This document shows, in pieces, positions 14,343-21,919 of a stretch of DNA of 45,177 bases. The notes under the pieces are model-generated. The model saw nothing but the letters and a program-made list of their open reading frames with translations, did no database searches and was not told where the DNA came from. Source of the DNA: Terriglobia bacterium. Lineage in GTDB: Bacteria; Acidobacteriota; Terriglobia; Terriglobales; Acidobacteriaceae. The stretch covers positions 1-45,177 of the forward strand of contig JAIQEY010000046.1 of NCBI GenBank assembly GCA_020073565.1, written 5' to 3'. The stretch's first letter is position 1, and each line of letters begins with the position of its first letter. The translations under genes were made by a program, and so were the position numbers.

Positions 14343-15215
14343 ATGAACGTCACCCTACGGAGATGTCTTTGGGCAGAAGTAGCCTACCTCAGCCTTTGGC
14401 CCGTTCTTCTATTTGCGCAGCCGTCTGATTCCGCGCAGAACCTGGCGAACTGCAAGAATGGCCGAGAAGCCTGCGATCGCTCGCGATTGAGCGAGTCGGA
14501 ATCGGCGGATGTGGCTCTCGCCCGCCACGGACGCAATATTTCGGACTGCAGGAATGGCTACGATTCCTGCGACCGTACGAAACTCACCGCACCGGAAGCG
14601 ATTGCGTTGGCCGTGGCCGATCACCGGCGTAATGTCTCCGATTGCAACGATGGCATAGCATCCTGCGATCAGTCCAAGCTGACCCGGTCCGAAGCCCGTG
14701 AAATGGCCGTGGCGGAGCACCTGCGCAACCTCTCCGACTGCAAGGATAGGATCGGTGCCTGCGATCGCTCCAAACTGACTCAACCAGAAGCCGGTGAAGT
14801 GAACGAAGCCAGGCGTCAGCTCAACGTCTCGGATTGTAAGGACGGCGCTGGGCTTTGCGATCATTCCACACTGACTCCTTCGGAAACGAGTGAAGTGGCC
14901 GCCGCAGAACACCAGCGCAACGCTCAGAATTGTCAGGATGGCTGGGGCGAGTGCGACCGAGCCAAACTCACTCCGTTGGAAGCAGGTCAATCCGCCGTTG
15001 CAGATCATCAGCGCAATCTCTCTGCTTGCAGGGCCGGCGAGGAAACCTGTGACTACTCAAAGCTGACGGCCCCCGAAGCCAAGTTGCTGGCCGACGCCGA
15101 GCACAAACGTAATTACACGGCTTGTCTAAAGGGCCATGGTTATTGCGATCCCTCCCGTTTAACGCCCTCAGAAGCTGGGGCGATTCCAGCCGAGCACAAG
15201 CCACTTCGCCGATAG
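14343..15215 (+). CDS. Secreted protein of eight 32-residue cysteine-pair repeats
   Basis: After a signal peptide (about 1-26, ending LLFAQ) the protein is eight consecutive repeats starting at Asn33. Each is 32 residues with the plan N-x3-C-x6-C-D-x-S-x-L-T-x2-E-A...H-x-R; the last has a 2-residue tail. The two Cys per repeat (positions 5 and 12) probably form a disulfide-closed loop capped by the Gly between them. The LTxxEA stretch through the next RN is helical in character. Repeats 4 and 5 are the most diverged at their ends. The unit is near TPR and Sel1 in length but has neither signature. Function unknown; an extracytoplasmic structural or binding role is likely. Confidence 0.85.
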   Translation: MNVTLRRCLWAEVAYLSLWPVLLFAQPSDSAQNLANCKNGREACDRSRLSESESADVALARHGRNISDCRNGYDSCDRTKLTAPEAIALAVADHRRNVSDCNDGIASCDQSKLTRSEAREMAVAEHLRNLSDCKDRIGACDRSKLTQPEAGEVNEARRQLNVSDCKDGAGLCDHSTLTPSETSEVAAAEHQRNAQNCQDGWGECDRAKLTPLEAGQSAVADHQRNLSACRAGEETCDYSKLTAPEAKLLADAEHKRNYTACLKGHGYCDPSRLTPSEAGAIPAEHKPLRR

Positions 15216-15553
15216 GGATACGAAAAAGGAAGCACTAGATCCGATTGCGACGAGTGCGCTGCGGTTGGTCTAAGGCAAGCTGGCTTCGGCTGCGCCTACT
15301 GGGGCTTCCGGTTGGCGCTGTTGCCCACAACTACCAGAAAACTAGCGCTCTTGCTATCTGTTCTACCGCGACCGTGGAATGCTCGAGTGTTTGAAGCAGG
15401 GAAATTTCTGCGATTGGGGGGGTATTCATCCAGCAGCCACGAACTGAGTGTCTGTAGACACCTGTTCAGGTGGGAGGGACAATCTGAAGGGTATCTTCAC
15501 GGACGTGTTCCACGAATCGGCGTGGAAACCCAAATCGGGAGGCGACGGTCGCT
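15216..15553. other. Intergenic with a possible repeat-unit relic
   Basis: No intact gene is seen. At about 15367-15447 one frame reads RDRGMLECLKQGNFCDWGG and ends in a stop. This keeps the C-x6-C-D signature of the repeat protein upstream, so it may be a decayed extra unit. Confidence 0.35.
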
Positions 15554-16501
15554 ATGCGAGTCCCAAAATCCATAATCCTCTGTGCTCTGGCCGTTTCGGG
15601 ACTTCTCTTGGTCCTGTTCACTACATGCCTAGCCCAGGAAAGCCACCTGGTAGCCACTGAGGCCAATCCCCGCTTTGCTGATACACAGAGAAACGAAGGA
15701 GCGCGCTTCAAGCTTCCTCCAAACGCCTTGCAGATGGCCCGAATCATCGGAGTCGAATCTGACTTCCAGAAGCTCTCCGCCTTAGCTGCTGCAAAGGGAG
15801 CCGGTGCAAGTAGTCTGTCTCTTGAAGAACTATCGCTTCGCCAACAGATCACCGAGGCCGTAATAGCGGCATCTCTCGACGTAGATTCTGTCGCAGGCGA
15901 GATCGACTACGAGCGGGAACAAACGGTGGAGTTGAGAAGTTTGTGGCGCTATAAGCGGGATCGTGCAATCGGCAGCACAAACCTGGCAGTCCTCGCGGCG
16001 GGCACTGGACTCGGCATTGTCAGTGGTCTGCTGCAGTTCAGCAAGACCACTTCCGGTGCAGGCAACGCGGTCGGCTTCGCCGCCGGCGGGGTTTCCACTC
16101 TGTTTTCGCTCCACAGCTTTCGGCAAGTACATGGCGGGAAGCGGGTTGAATGGATTCTTCCCAACATGTTAGCAGCGTTTCTCGGTGAACCAGAGGAGCA
16201 GCACAGCCATTACCCTGACGACATCTGGACCTATCTAAACAGTGTTCCCCCAGGAGCAGATTCCCAGGCCAGTAGAAAAGAGCAGATGTTAGCAGGATGG
16301 GTGGCGGCAGGCCGTATCGGTCCTCCGGATTCTCCTCAGCGGAAGCGGAGGATCGCGCTGCTCACCAGCACCAACGCGGCCGACAAGGATCTCAACATTG
16401 AATTAATGAATGAACGAGCGGCGATGCTTGCTGACGTGGGCGATCAAGTCTTGTTGATGAAACACGATCTCGCCGATCTGCTTCGCGGGTTGAGACCGTA
16501 G
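15554..16501 (+). CDS. Secreted or membrane-associated hypothetical protein, 315 residues
   Basis: Not recognised. It has a signal peptide or membrane anchor (residues 6-27), a helical region (KLSALAAAKG...LSLEELSLRQQITEAVIAAS), and a Gly-rich hydrophobic middle (LAVLAAGTGLGIVSGLL, then AVGFAAGGVSTLFSL, about 144-185) that could span or insert in a membrane. A charged helical C-terminus ends with ADVGDQVLLMKHDLADLLRG. GGGAGG lies 11 bases before the ATG. It follows the Cys-repeat gene in the same direction. Confidence 0.7.
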   Translation: MRVPKSIILCALAVSGLLLVLFTTCLAQESHLVATEANPRFADTQRNEGARFKLPPNALQMARIIGVESDFQKLSALAAAKGAGASSLSLEELSLRQQITEAVIAASLDVDSVAGEIDYEREQTVELRSLWRYKRDRAIGSTNLAVLAAGTGLGIVSGLLQFSKTTSGAGNAVGFAAGGVSTLFSLHSFRQVHGGKRVEWILPNMLAAFLGEPEEQHSHYPDDIWTYLNSVPPGADSQASRKEQMLAGWVAAGRIGPPDSPQRKRRIALLTSTNAADKDLNIELMNERAAMLADVGDQVLLMKHDLADLLRGLRP

Positions 16502-16577
16502 TGATGCCATTGATCAGCCCGAGGCCCAAGACACGGCACTAAGCAACCTTCTTCGTGGGGACGGAAGGGAAAGAAGT

Positions 16578-16627
16578 GCGCCCGGTTTCACCGACCGTTC
16601 TCGGTCAATAAAGCCGGGCGCTTTTGT
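16578..16627 (+). terminator. Intrinsic terminator between convergent genes
   Basis: GCGCCCGG (16578-16585) pairs with CCGGGCGC (16614-16621), with an inner ACCGA/TCGGT hairpin and a following TTTTGTT. It ends the rightward transcript and may also stop leftward transcription of the Gln-rich gene. Confidence 0.8.
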
Positions 16628-16652
16628 TCAGCCCGCTACCCTCGAAGTCTCC

Positions 16653-17864
16653 TTAGCGAAGCGACTCGAAGCCGAGGACTTGCGACAAGATGATGTCGAG
16701 CATGATGTATGAGCCGTCAGAATAGCGGCCATATTGGTACTGGTTGTTGTAGCCGTCTTCATAGCCCCGACGGAAGCCCTCGCGAAAGTAGTAGTTGTAG
16801 TCGTCCCGGTCTACGTAATAGCCGTTATAGCCGTAGTTGGCGTCCTGATAGGCATAAGAGTCTCGGTAGTCAGAACGCCAGCGATCCTCGCGGTCTGCCT
16901 GCCCGGCCCGGAAGCCTTCCTGATAGCCGTTATTGAGTGCCTGGCGGAGCAAGTCTGCGCCGTATTGATTGATCTCGTAGTATCGGTCGCCACGATGGTA
17001 GCGATAGATCGGAGCCGTGTAGAAGTACGGATCGCGATCGTAATCAGGGTGACGGTCGTTTTGCAGAAATACTTGCTGTTGATGCATACGCTCTAGATAG
17101 TCTTCGTGAAATCGATACTGCGCCATACGCTTTTGTTGTTGTAACTGCGCTGTCTGCTGTTGCAGGACGCGCTGCTGCTGATCCAAATGCTGTCGATACT
17201 GCGTCAGGCGTTGCTGCTGCTGCTCAACAAGCTGCTGCTGGCGTTGTTGTGAGAGGCGCTCTCCCTGTTGTTGCTGCTTGTTCTTGTCCTGCTGCTGTTG
17301 TTGCTGAGCGCGCTGCTGATCCTGCTTGTTTTTGTCCTGCTGCTGTTGCTGAGCGCGCTGCTGATCCTGCCTGTTTTTGTCCTGCTGCTGTTGTTGCTGA
17401 GCGCGCTGCTGATCCTGCTTGTTTTTGTCCTGCTGCTGCTGTTGCTGAGCGCGCTGCTGATCCTGCTTGTTCTTGTCCTGTTGCTGCTGTTGCTGAGCGC
17501 GCTGCTGATCCTGCTTGTTCTTTTCCTGCTGCTGTTGTTGCTGAGCGCGCTGCTGATCCTGCCGGTTCTTGTCCTGCTGCTGCTGTTGCTGAGCGCGCTG
17601 CTGATCCTGCTTGTTCTTGTCCTGTTGCTGTTGTTGCTGAGCGCGCTGCTGCTTGGTTTGGTCCTGCTGCTGAGCGGGTTGCTGCTGCTCTTGTTGGGGC
17701 TTAGCCTGTTGTGCGCCCTGCGGCTTTTCGGGCTTGCCCTGCTTCTCGTCTTGCTGCTCTTGCTTCTGCTTTTCACCCTGCTGCTCCTGCTGCGCGTAGG
17801 TAAAAGCCGGAGCTCCGAGAAGCAACGATAGAACTGCTGTGCTGATCACTCCAACTCGTTTCAT
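16653..17864 (-). CDS. Gln-rich repeat secreted protein 1, 403 residues
   Basis: A signal peptide (MKRVGVISTAVLSLLLGAPA, cleaved near TYAQ) is followed by about 220 residues of Gln-rich low complexity with eight 16-residue units AQQQQQQDKNKQDQQR (residues 75-201). Next comes a Gln/Arg coiled-coil-like part (LSQQRQQQLVEQQQQRLTQY). The C-terminal domain (about 265-403) is Tyr/Asp/Arg-rich with GYQEGFRAGQADR and YFREGFRRGYEDG, suggesting paired short helices. No enzyme motif is seen. It starts 13 bases after the stop of the second SYLF gene, so the two are probably co-transcribed. A related protein lies at 19379-20116. Confidence 0.85.
   Translation of the reverse strand: MKRVGVISTAVLSLLLGAPAFTYAQQEQQGEKQKQEQQDEKQGKPEKPQGAQQAKPQQEQQQPAQQQDQTKQQRAQQQQQQDKNKQDQQRAQQQQQQDKNRQDQQRAQQQQQQEKNKQDQQRAQQQQQQDKNKQDQQRAQQQQQQDKNKQDQQRAQQQQQQDKNRQDQQRAQQQQQDKNKQDQQRAQQQQQQDKNKQQQQGERLSQQRQQQLVEQQQQRLTQYRQHLDQQQRVLQQQTAQLQQQKRMAQYRFHEDYLERMHQQQVFLQNDRHPDYDRDPYFYTAPIYRYHRGDRYYEINQYGADLLRQALNNGYQEGFRAGQADREDRWRSDYRDSYAYQDANYGYNGYYVDRDDYNYYFREGFRRGYEDGYNNQYQYGRYSDGSYIMLDIILSQVLGFESLR
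17262..17642 (-). repeat. Eight tandem 48-base units inside the Gln-rich gene
   Basis: The DNA repeats in phase with the 16-residue protein unit; one unit is short by one codon (45 bases). The bias to CAG/CAA runs makes replication slippage and length variation likely. Confidence 0.9.
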
Positions 17865-17877
17865 GAACGCTTACCCC

Positions 17878-18609
17878 CTACTTCTGATCTTTCTGATTGG
17901 CTTCGGCTTTCCGTTCAGCTTTCTCTGCGGCTGCGGCTTGGGCTTTTGCTCCGCGAATTTCCGCAAGGAACGGCTCGGCTGCGGATGGAGCCGGCACTTT
18001 GCCCAACAGGATGGCTCGAGTTGTGACGTTGCTTTTGTACATCGCGTGGCGGGAATCATTGTCCTGGCGGATCGATGCGCCCTCCAGCGTGAGCCCAGCA
18101 AACGCACCCTTGGCCCGGGAGTAGGTCAGGATCTCGGTATCCATCTTCCAATCCGTACCGGCCTCGGCATGCCGTCCAACTGGTCCCGCGGCTGCGGAAG
18201 CATCCGCTCCAATCTGGAAATTACTCGAGAGCAGCTTTTGCATGCCTTTTTCATTCTGAATGATCATTACCAGGTCCACAGCTTCCACCCCGATCTGCAG
18301 CCCCCAGTTTCCGCCCGAAATCGTGATGAACGCCGGCGCGCTCCAGCCATTCGCTGTGCGGCAGGTGGCTACGCCTTTGCCTCCCTTACCTCCGAAAATC
18401 AAGCCGCCTTTGATCATGTGCGGCACGACGGCTATGCACTTTGCGTGCTCCAACACTTCTTCCGGGATTCCCTTGTCAGGCATCCCCATAATTTCGTGTA
18501 CCACTGTGGTGGCGTTTTCCAGGCGCTCTGTGGCATCTTCCCGCGCCGACCCCGCCCAGCACAGCGTGCCCAGACTCAACATCGCAAGAAACAACATCAC
18601 TTTTTTCAT
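17878..18609 (-). CDS. YSC84/SYLF-domain lipid-binding protein, copy 2
   Basis: Paralogue of the 13465 gene, with the same signal-peptide ending (CWAGSAREDA) and SYLF blocks (GIPEEVLEHAKCIAVVP, GGKGGKGVATCR, EAGTDWKMDTEILTYSRAKG). It differs in a longer Ala/Lys/Glu-rich tail (AKAQAAAAEKAERKAEANQK). The start at 18609 has GAGG six bases ahead and matches copy 1; an in-frame ATG at 18621 is also possible. It is the first gene of a pair with Gln-rich protein 1. A Crp-geometry palindrome lies about 135 bases upstream, as it does for copy 1. Confidence 0.92.
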   Translation of the reverse strand: MKKVMLFLAMLSLGTLCWAGSAREDATERLENATTVVHEIMGMPDKGIPEEVLEHAKCIAVVPHMIKGGLIFGGKGGKGVATCRTANGWSAPAFITISGGNWGLQIGVEAVDLVMIIQNEKGMQKLLSSNFQIGADASAAAGPVGRHAEAGTDWKMDTEILTYSRAKGAFAGLTLEGASIRQDNDSRHAMYKSNVTTRAILLGKVPAPSAAEPFLAEIRGAKAQAAAAEKAERKAEANQKDQK

Positions 18610-18743
18610 GGATCGCCTCATTTCGGTTCCCTCTGCGCAGCCTCTCTGGCTCGTGCTGTGTGTACAATCGCACACGAGTCCGAATAAACGGACGGGCGCA
18701 CCAAGGGTCAATTCCGAGCTTAGCAATTCAGGATTCGAGAGGT

Positions 18744-18761
18744 CTGAGCAATAATGCTCAC
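18744..18761. promoter_or_regulatory. Crp-geometry palindrome, site 6
   Basis: TGAGC-AATAAT-GCTCA at 18745-18760 has perfect outer arms. It lies between the second SYLF gene and the 65-residue gene, about 135 bases upstream of the former. Confidence 0.5.
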
Positions 18762-18783
18762 CTTGCGACAATGCGAGAAGGGC

Positions 18784-18981
18784 TCATTGTCGGAACGATG
18801 CGTTGGTCTTTTCCTCCAGCCGCATTTCTTGCACTACCTTCTCCAGCGCTTCCGAGATTGAGAGCGCCTCGGCCAGGTGATAGAGCTCCATTCCGTTGCG
18901 CGCCAGGACCTGTGCGGAGTAGATTTCGTTGGTGCCGCGATAGCCGGCCGAGATGGCGATCGTGAATAGCAATGTAGTCAT
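18784..18981 (-). CDS. Small hypothetical protein, 65 residues
   Basis: Not recognised. GGAGGT lies eight bases before the ATG, which makes the gene credible. A short hydrophobic start (MTTLLFTIAISAG) is followed by an amphipathic helical part (LARNGMELYHLAEALSISEALEKVVQEM). An inverted repeat (CGACAATG at 18766-18773 with CATTGTCG at 18785-18792) overlaps its stop and may end the transcript. Confidence 0.55.
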   Translation of the reverse strand: MTTLLFTIAISAGYRGTNEIYSAQVLARNGMELYHLAEALSISEALEKVVQEMRLEEKTNASFRQ

Positions 18982-19104
18982 AATTGCTTACCTCCGCATC
19001 GAAGCGGCCTGGAAGAAACACAACCGCCGACCCTATGTTGAACTCTCTGACTAGGGATGGCCCATGAGCACGACGAAAAGAAGAGCCGCCCCACGGACAG
19101 AAAG

Positions 19105-19133
19105 CAGGCGCCAGCCTTTGGCGATGGCGCCTG
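19105..19133 (-). terminator. Hairpin downstream of the DUF3309-type gene
   Basis: CAGGCGCCA (19105-19113) pairs perfectly with TGGCGCCTG (19125-19133). On the minus strand it is followed by CTTTCTGT. Confidence 0.6.
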
Positions 19134-19158
19134 ACAAGATTACCGGGTGGTGCATGGC

Positions 19159-19314
19159 TCAAATGCGCCCGAGAACCAGCAGAATGACAACGATGAAAAG
19201 GGCCAATCCCACCCCAGATGACGGGCCATAGCCCCAACTCCGGCTATGCGACCACCGTGGCAGGACACCCAAAAGTGCTAAAACCAGGATCACGATCAAT
19301 AAAGTTCCAAGCAT
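19159..19314 (-). CDS. DUF3309-type small membrane protein, 51 residues
   Basis: Two hydrophobic segments flank a conserved loop (LPRWSHSRSWGYGPSSGVGL), which is the recognisable DUF3309 pattern. AGGAG lies six bases before the ATG. Proteins of this family are tiny two-span membrane proteins of unknown role, often encoded near other envelope-stress genes, as here. Confidence 0.85.
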   Translation of the reverse strand: MLGTLLIVILVLALLGVLPRWSHSRSWGYGPSSGVGLALFIVVILLVLGRI

Positions 19315-19342
19315 ATTGTTCTCCTATCATGTATTCATGAGG

Positions 19343-19368
19343 GGTGCAGCCTCTCCCGAGGCTGCACC
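19343..19368 (-). terminator. Hairpin downstream of Gln-rich gene 2
   Basis: GGTGCAGCCTC (19343-19353) pairs perfectly with GAGGCTGCACC (19358-19368) around a 4-base loop, just after the stop on the minus strand. It has a weak U tract. Being upstream of the DUF3309-type gene, it may attenuate rather than fully end transcription. Confidence 0.65.
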
Positions 19369-19378
19369 GCATACAGAC

Positions 19379-20116
19379 TTACATCGAGATACTGATCGCA
19401 ATTCCGGTCCGGGGATACCTGCGGTTGTAGAGGTAATAGCCGTTGTCGACGTACATGACATAGACGTCGTCGTTGTCGTACCAGTCATTGCCCCAATATT
19501 CCGGCCACGGGTCAACGAGACTGAACCAATAGCCGCTGTATTGGAAGCGGGGATATCCGCCCACAACCATGAAGGGCAGTCCGTAGATCCGGAACCCATG
19601 GTCCGGCCCAAAGTACCCGCGGAACCGATCGTCAGGGATGCGGTAGCCATGGTAGCCGCCACGTTGTTGCCACGTGCGGTGGTCGGAGTCCCAGCGTTGT
19701 GAGCGATGCTGCTGCCACGCGCTCCGCTGAACACGCTGCTGTTCCTGAGTGCGCCTTGGCTGCTCATTGCCTCGCTGTTGCCGAGCATGCTGTGCCTGCT
19801 GTTGCCTTTGGTCCGACTGCCGCTGTTGCTGAGCCTGCTGTTGCCGATTGTTCTGGTCCTGGCGCTGCTGTTGCTGAGCATGCTGTTGCCGATTGTTCTG
19901 ATCCTGCCGCTGTTGTTGGGCATGCTGTTGCTGTTTTTGCTCTGACTGCTTTTGCTGCTGAGCATGCTGCCTTTCGGGCTTGGCTTCCTCGTGCTTGCTC
20001 TGCTGCTGGGGATGGTCTTGCTTTTCGCCCTGCTGCTCGTGCTGTGCGTAAGCAGGACCAGCGATTCCGAGAAGCAGCGACAAAATGGCTGTGCCGGTGA
20101 TTCTAATTACTCTCAT
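19379..20116 (-). CDS. Gln-rich secreted protein 2, 245 residues
   Basis: It has the same design as the 16653 gene: a signal peptide (MRVIRITGTAILSLLLGIAG, then PAYAQHEQQGEKQ), then about 120 residues of Gln/His/Arg low complexity with loose repeats of the type AQQQRQDQNNRQQ. The C-terminal domain is different: Tyr/Trp/Gly-rich with GYHGYRIPDDRFRGYFG, FMVVGGYPRFQYSGYWF and DVYVMYVDNGYYLYNRRYP, probably a small beta-rich fold. The start at 20116 has GGAGAT eight bases upstream. It follows the Thivi_2564-type gene by 34 bases. Confidence 0.85.
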   Translation of the reverse strand: MRVIRITGTAILSLLLGIAGPAYAQHEQQGEKQDHPQQQSKHEEAKPERQHAQQQKQSEQKQQQHAQQQRQDQNNRQQHAQQQQRQDQNNRQQQAQQQRQSDQRQQQAQHARQQRGNEQPRRTQEQQRVQRSAWQQHRSQRWDSDHRTWQQRGGYHGYRIPDDRFRGYFGPDHGFRIYGLPFMVVGGYPRFQYSGYWFSLVDPWPEYWGNDWYDNDDVYVMYVDNGYYLYNRRYPRTGIAISISM

Positions 20117-20150
20117 AGGTGTTATCTCCATTACCGATCTACGAAATCCT

Positions 20151-20342
20151 TCACGTTCCAACGTGGATTCTGGAAAGCGAATGAAAGAGTCCAAAAACAT
20201 TCAGGATCCACAGAACCACGGCAATAATCACGACGCCGTTCAAAATTGACTTGATGGATCCCTGCATGGGAATGAAGCGATTCACCAGCCACAGGAGTAC
20301 ACCCACCACGATCAGAACCTCGAGAAGCTGTATTAGAGGCAT
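20151..20342 (-). CDS. Thivi_2564-type small membrane protein, 63 residues
   Basis: The opening PLIQLLEVLIVVGVLLWLVN, then RFIPMQGSIKSILN and VVLWILNVFG, is the recognisable pattern of the Thivi_2564 family: two membrane helices around a short polar loop. AAAGGT lies eight bases before the ATG. Function is unknown. It is likely the first gene of the leftward group with Gln-rich protein 2. Confidence 0.85.
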   Translation of the reverse strand: MPLIQLLEVLIVVGVLLWLVNRFIPMQGSIKSILNGVVIIAVVLWILNVFGLFHSLSRIHVGT

Positions 20343-20684
20343 AATCTTTGACCTTTCATCGTTCGCGGGCTGACACCTCTCATCCGCCTAGAGGCGCTGC
20401 CCTGATTTCAATGTTCGAGAGCTTTGCAGGCTCGAATCGTGTCTCACCGCAAGGTTTGGCGGCATACACGCGGATGAAGAATGCCGATTGGCTGGATGTG
20501 GTCGCTTTGCCGTAACCTGATCGGGACCCGACCCGCAGCGACCTAAGAATGAGAGCTAGGAATCAGCGGTCGTCGCTCTCTCAACACACTCAGGAGAGTC
20601 AAGGATGACACGCACGGGTTTTCGCGTCTGAGCAAGATAGCTCACATGCAGAAAGAGGATTGCGGCTCTGTGTCGGAACCCGGA
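20343..20684. other. Intergenic; one palindrome
   Basis: No gene is seen. It contains TGAGC-AAGATA-GCTCA at 20629-20644 and a short CGCCT/AGGCG inverted repeat near 20383. It probably holds the promoter for the leftward group starting at 20342. Confidence 0.4.
20628..20645. promoter_or_regulatory. Crp-geometry palindrome, site 7
   Basis: TGAGC-AAGATA-GCTCA at 20629-20644 has perfect arms and matches site 6 at 15 of 18 positions. It is about 285 bases upstream of the Thivi_2564-type gene. Confidence 0.45.
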
Positions 20685-20906
20685 CTAAATCACCGGAACT
20701 TCGGCGTGGATGGCGTTGTCCGTCGACGTATAGGCATTGTCGGCAACGCCCGACCCAATGGAGCGCATCAATGTCCAGGAATACCCGAATTCCTGTCCAC
20801 ACTCCAAACAGACCTGGTACGTCCGTTTCTTGATTGTGAGCACACGGCTCAGTTGCCTATGATGGCACCCGAAGGCAAACCGAAAAATCCAAAGCAGGGC
20901 TTTCAT
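20685..20906 (-). CDS. Small CHHR/zinc-ribbon-like protein, 73 residues
   Basis: It reads MKALLWIFRFAFGCHHRQLS, then VLTIKKRTYQVCLECGQEFGY. The CHH and CxxC groups could form one metal site. I recall similar short proteins in Acidobacteria, but no function. Its ATG overlaps the stop of the GH130 gene as TGATG, so translation is probably coupled. Confidence 0.7.
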   Translation of the reverse strand: MKALLWIFRFAFGCHHRQLSRVLTIKKRTYQVCLECGQEFGYSWTLMRSIGSGVADNAYTSTDNAIHAEVPVI

Positions 20907-21889
20907 CAATCCTCTGCTCGCTGGCGGCGTTCGCAGGTTCCATTGGCATCCAGCCACTCCAGGAGAGAGCGCACGCTGGCCCGAGCCAGGGCGATCGAGC
21001 AATCCGCAGCTCCGTAGTAGAGATTGATGGTGTCGCAGTCGGGGTTCATCGTGTATCCGCACGGGAACACAACATCGTCGACGTCGCCACGGCGCTCGTA
21101 CTCGGCCTCGGGCCCAAAGATCCACGAATCCCCTCGCAGCAAACATTTTTCCGGCTTCTCAAGGTCGAAGAGCGCCAATCCCAAGCGATATAGACAGCCC
21201 GAAGGCGTGTGCCGCACTCCGTGATAGAGCACGAGCCACCCTCTGGAAGTCTCGATGGGTGGCGGCGACAAACCAATCTTGTTTGCGTCCCACCAGGCGC
21301 CGCGCCGCGCTTCCAGCATGAGCCGGTGCCGGCCCCAATGACGCAGGTCAGGAGAGTACGAAATCCACATATGCGCTCCGAGCGTCGTCATGGGCCGATG
21401 AATCAGCGCCCAGTATCCATCGATTCTCCGGGGCAGAAGCGCTGTGTCTTTGTCGTCCGGTGGCATAATGACGCCGTAACGCTCAAAACTTCGGAAGTCT
21501 TTGGTCAGGGCCAGAGATACTCCAGGGCCGCCGCGCGAATACGAGGTGTAAGTGACCACGTATTGCTGCAGTTCGGGCACGAACGTGATGCGAGGATCCT
21601 CAATGCCCCAGATCTCCTCTGGGTACTCGTCCGGGTTCGGCATCAATGTCGGTTCGCTGTCAATCTTCCATCCATCGACACCGTTTCGTGAACGCGCTGC
21701 GCAAAGGTGCGACAGACCGCGTCGATCCTCAACACGGCAAAGCAATAGGGTCGTTCCATCCGCAAGCAGGGTCGCGCCTGCATTGAACACACTGTTAATG
21801 GAATATGGCCAATCCTTACTCGATAGGATTGGGTTGGCAGGATGCCGAAGAATCAGAGGCTCGTAACGAGTTGTTGTAGCAACACTCAT
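20906..21889 (-). CDS. GH130-family glycoside phosphorylase-like protein
   Basis: Five-bladed beta-propeller enzyme of 327 residues, family GH130, which phosphorolyses or builds beta-mannosides. The likely proton donor is Asp98 in IWGIEDPRI. Other family-like blocks are FNAGATLL, YVVTYTSYS, HRPM, WWDANKIGLSPPP, LVLYHGV and DDVVFPCGY. There is no signal peptide, so it acts in the cytoplasm. It is encoded 30 bases after the GT4 fusion gene; together they suggest synthesis and turnover of a mannose-type oligosaccharide. The exact linkage cannot be told. Confidence 0.88.
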   Translation of the reverse strand: MSVATTTRYEPLILRHPANPILSSKDWPYSINSVFNAGATLLADGTTLLLCRVEDRRGLSHLCAARSRNGVDGWKIDSEPTLMPNPDEYPEEIWGIEDPRITFVPELQQYVVTYTSYSRGGPGVSLALTKDFRSFERYGVIMPPDDKDTALLPRRIDGYWALIHRPMTTLGAHMWISYSPDLRHWGRHRLMLEARRGAWWDANKIGLSPPPIETSRGWLVLYHGVRHTPSGCLYRLGLALFDLEKPEKCLLRGDSWIFGPEAEYERRGDVDDVVFPCGYTMNPDCDTINLYYGAADCSIALARASVRSLLEWLDANGTCERRQRAED

Positions 21890-21919
21890 GAGGATTTCCC
21901 AGAAAACGAAGAGCCTGCT

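Noticed and set aside
17262..17642. Regular direct repeats that could suggest a CRISPR array
   Set aside because: Units are contiguous without unique spacers, in phase with a protein repeat, and no cas genes are present.
16734..17831. Long plus-strand frames of Leu/Val and Ala/Cys runs
   Set aside because: They are antisense shadows of the CAG/CAA-rich Gln repeat gene; the minus frame has signal peptide, ribosome context and a structured C-terminus.
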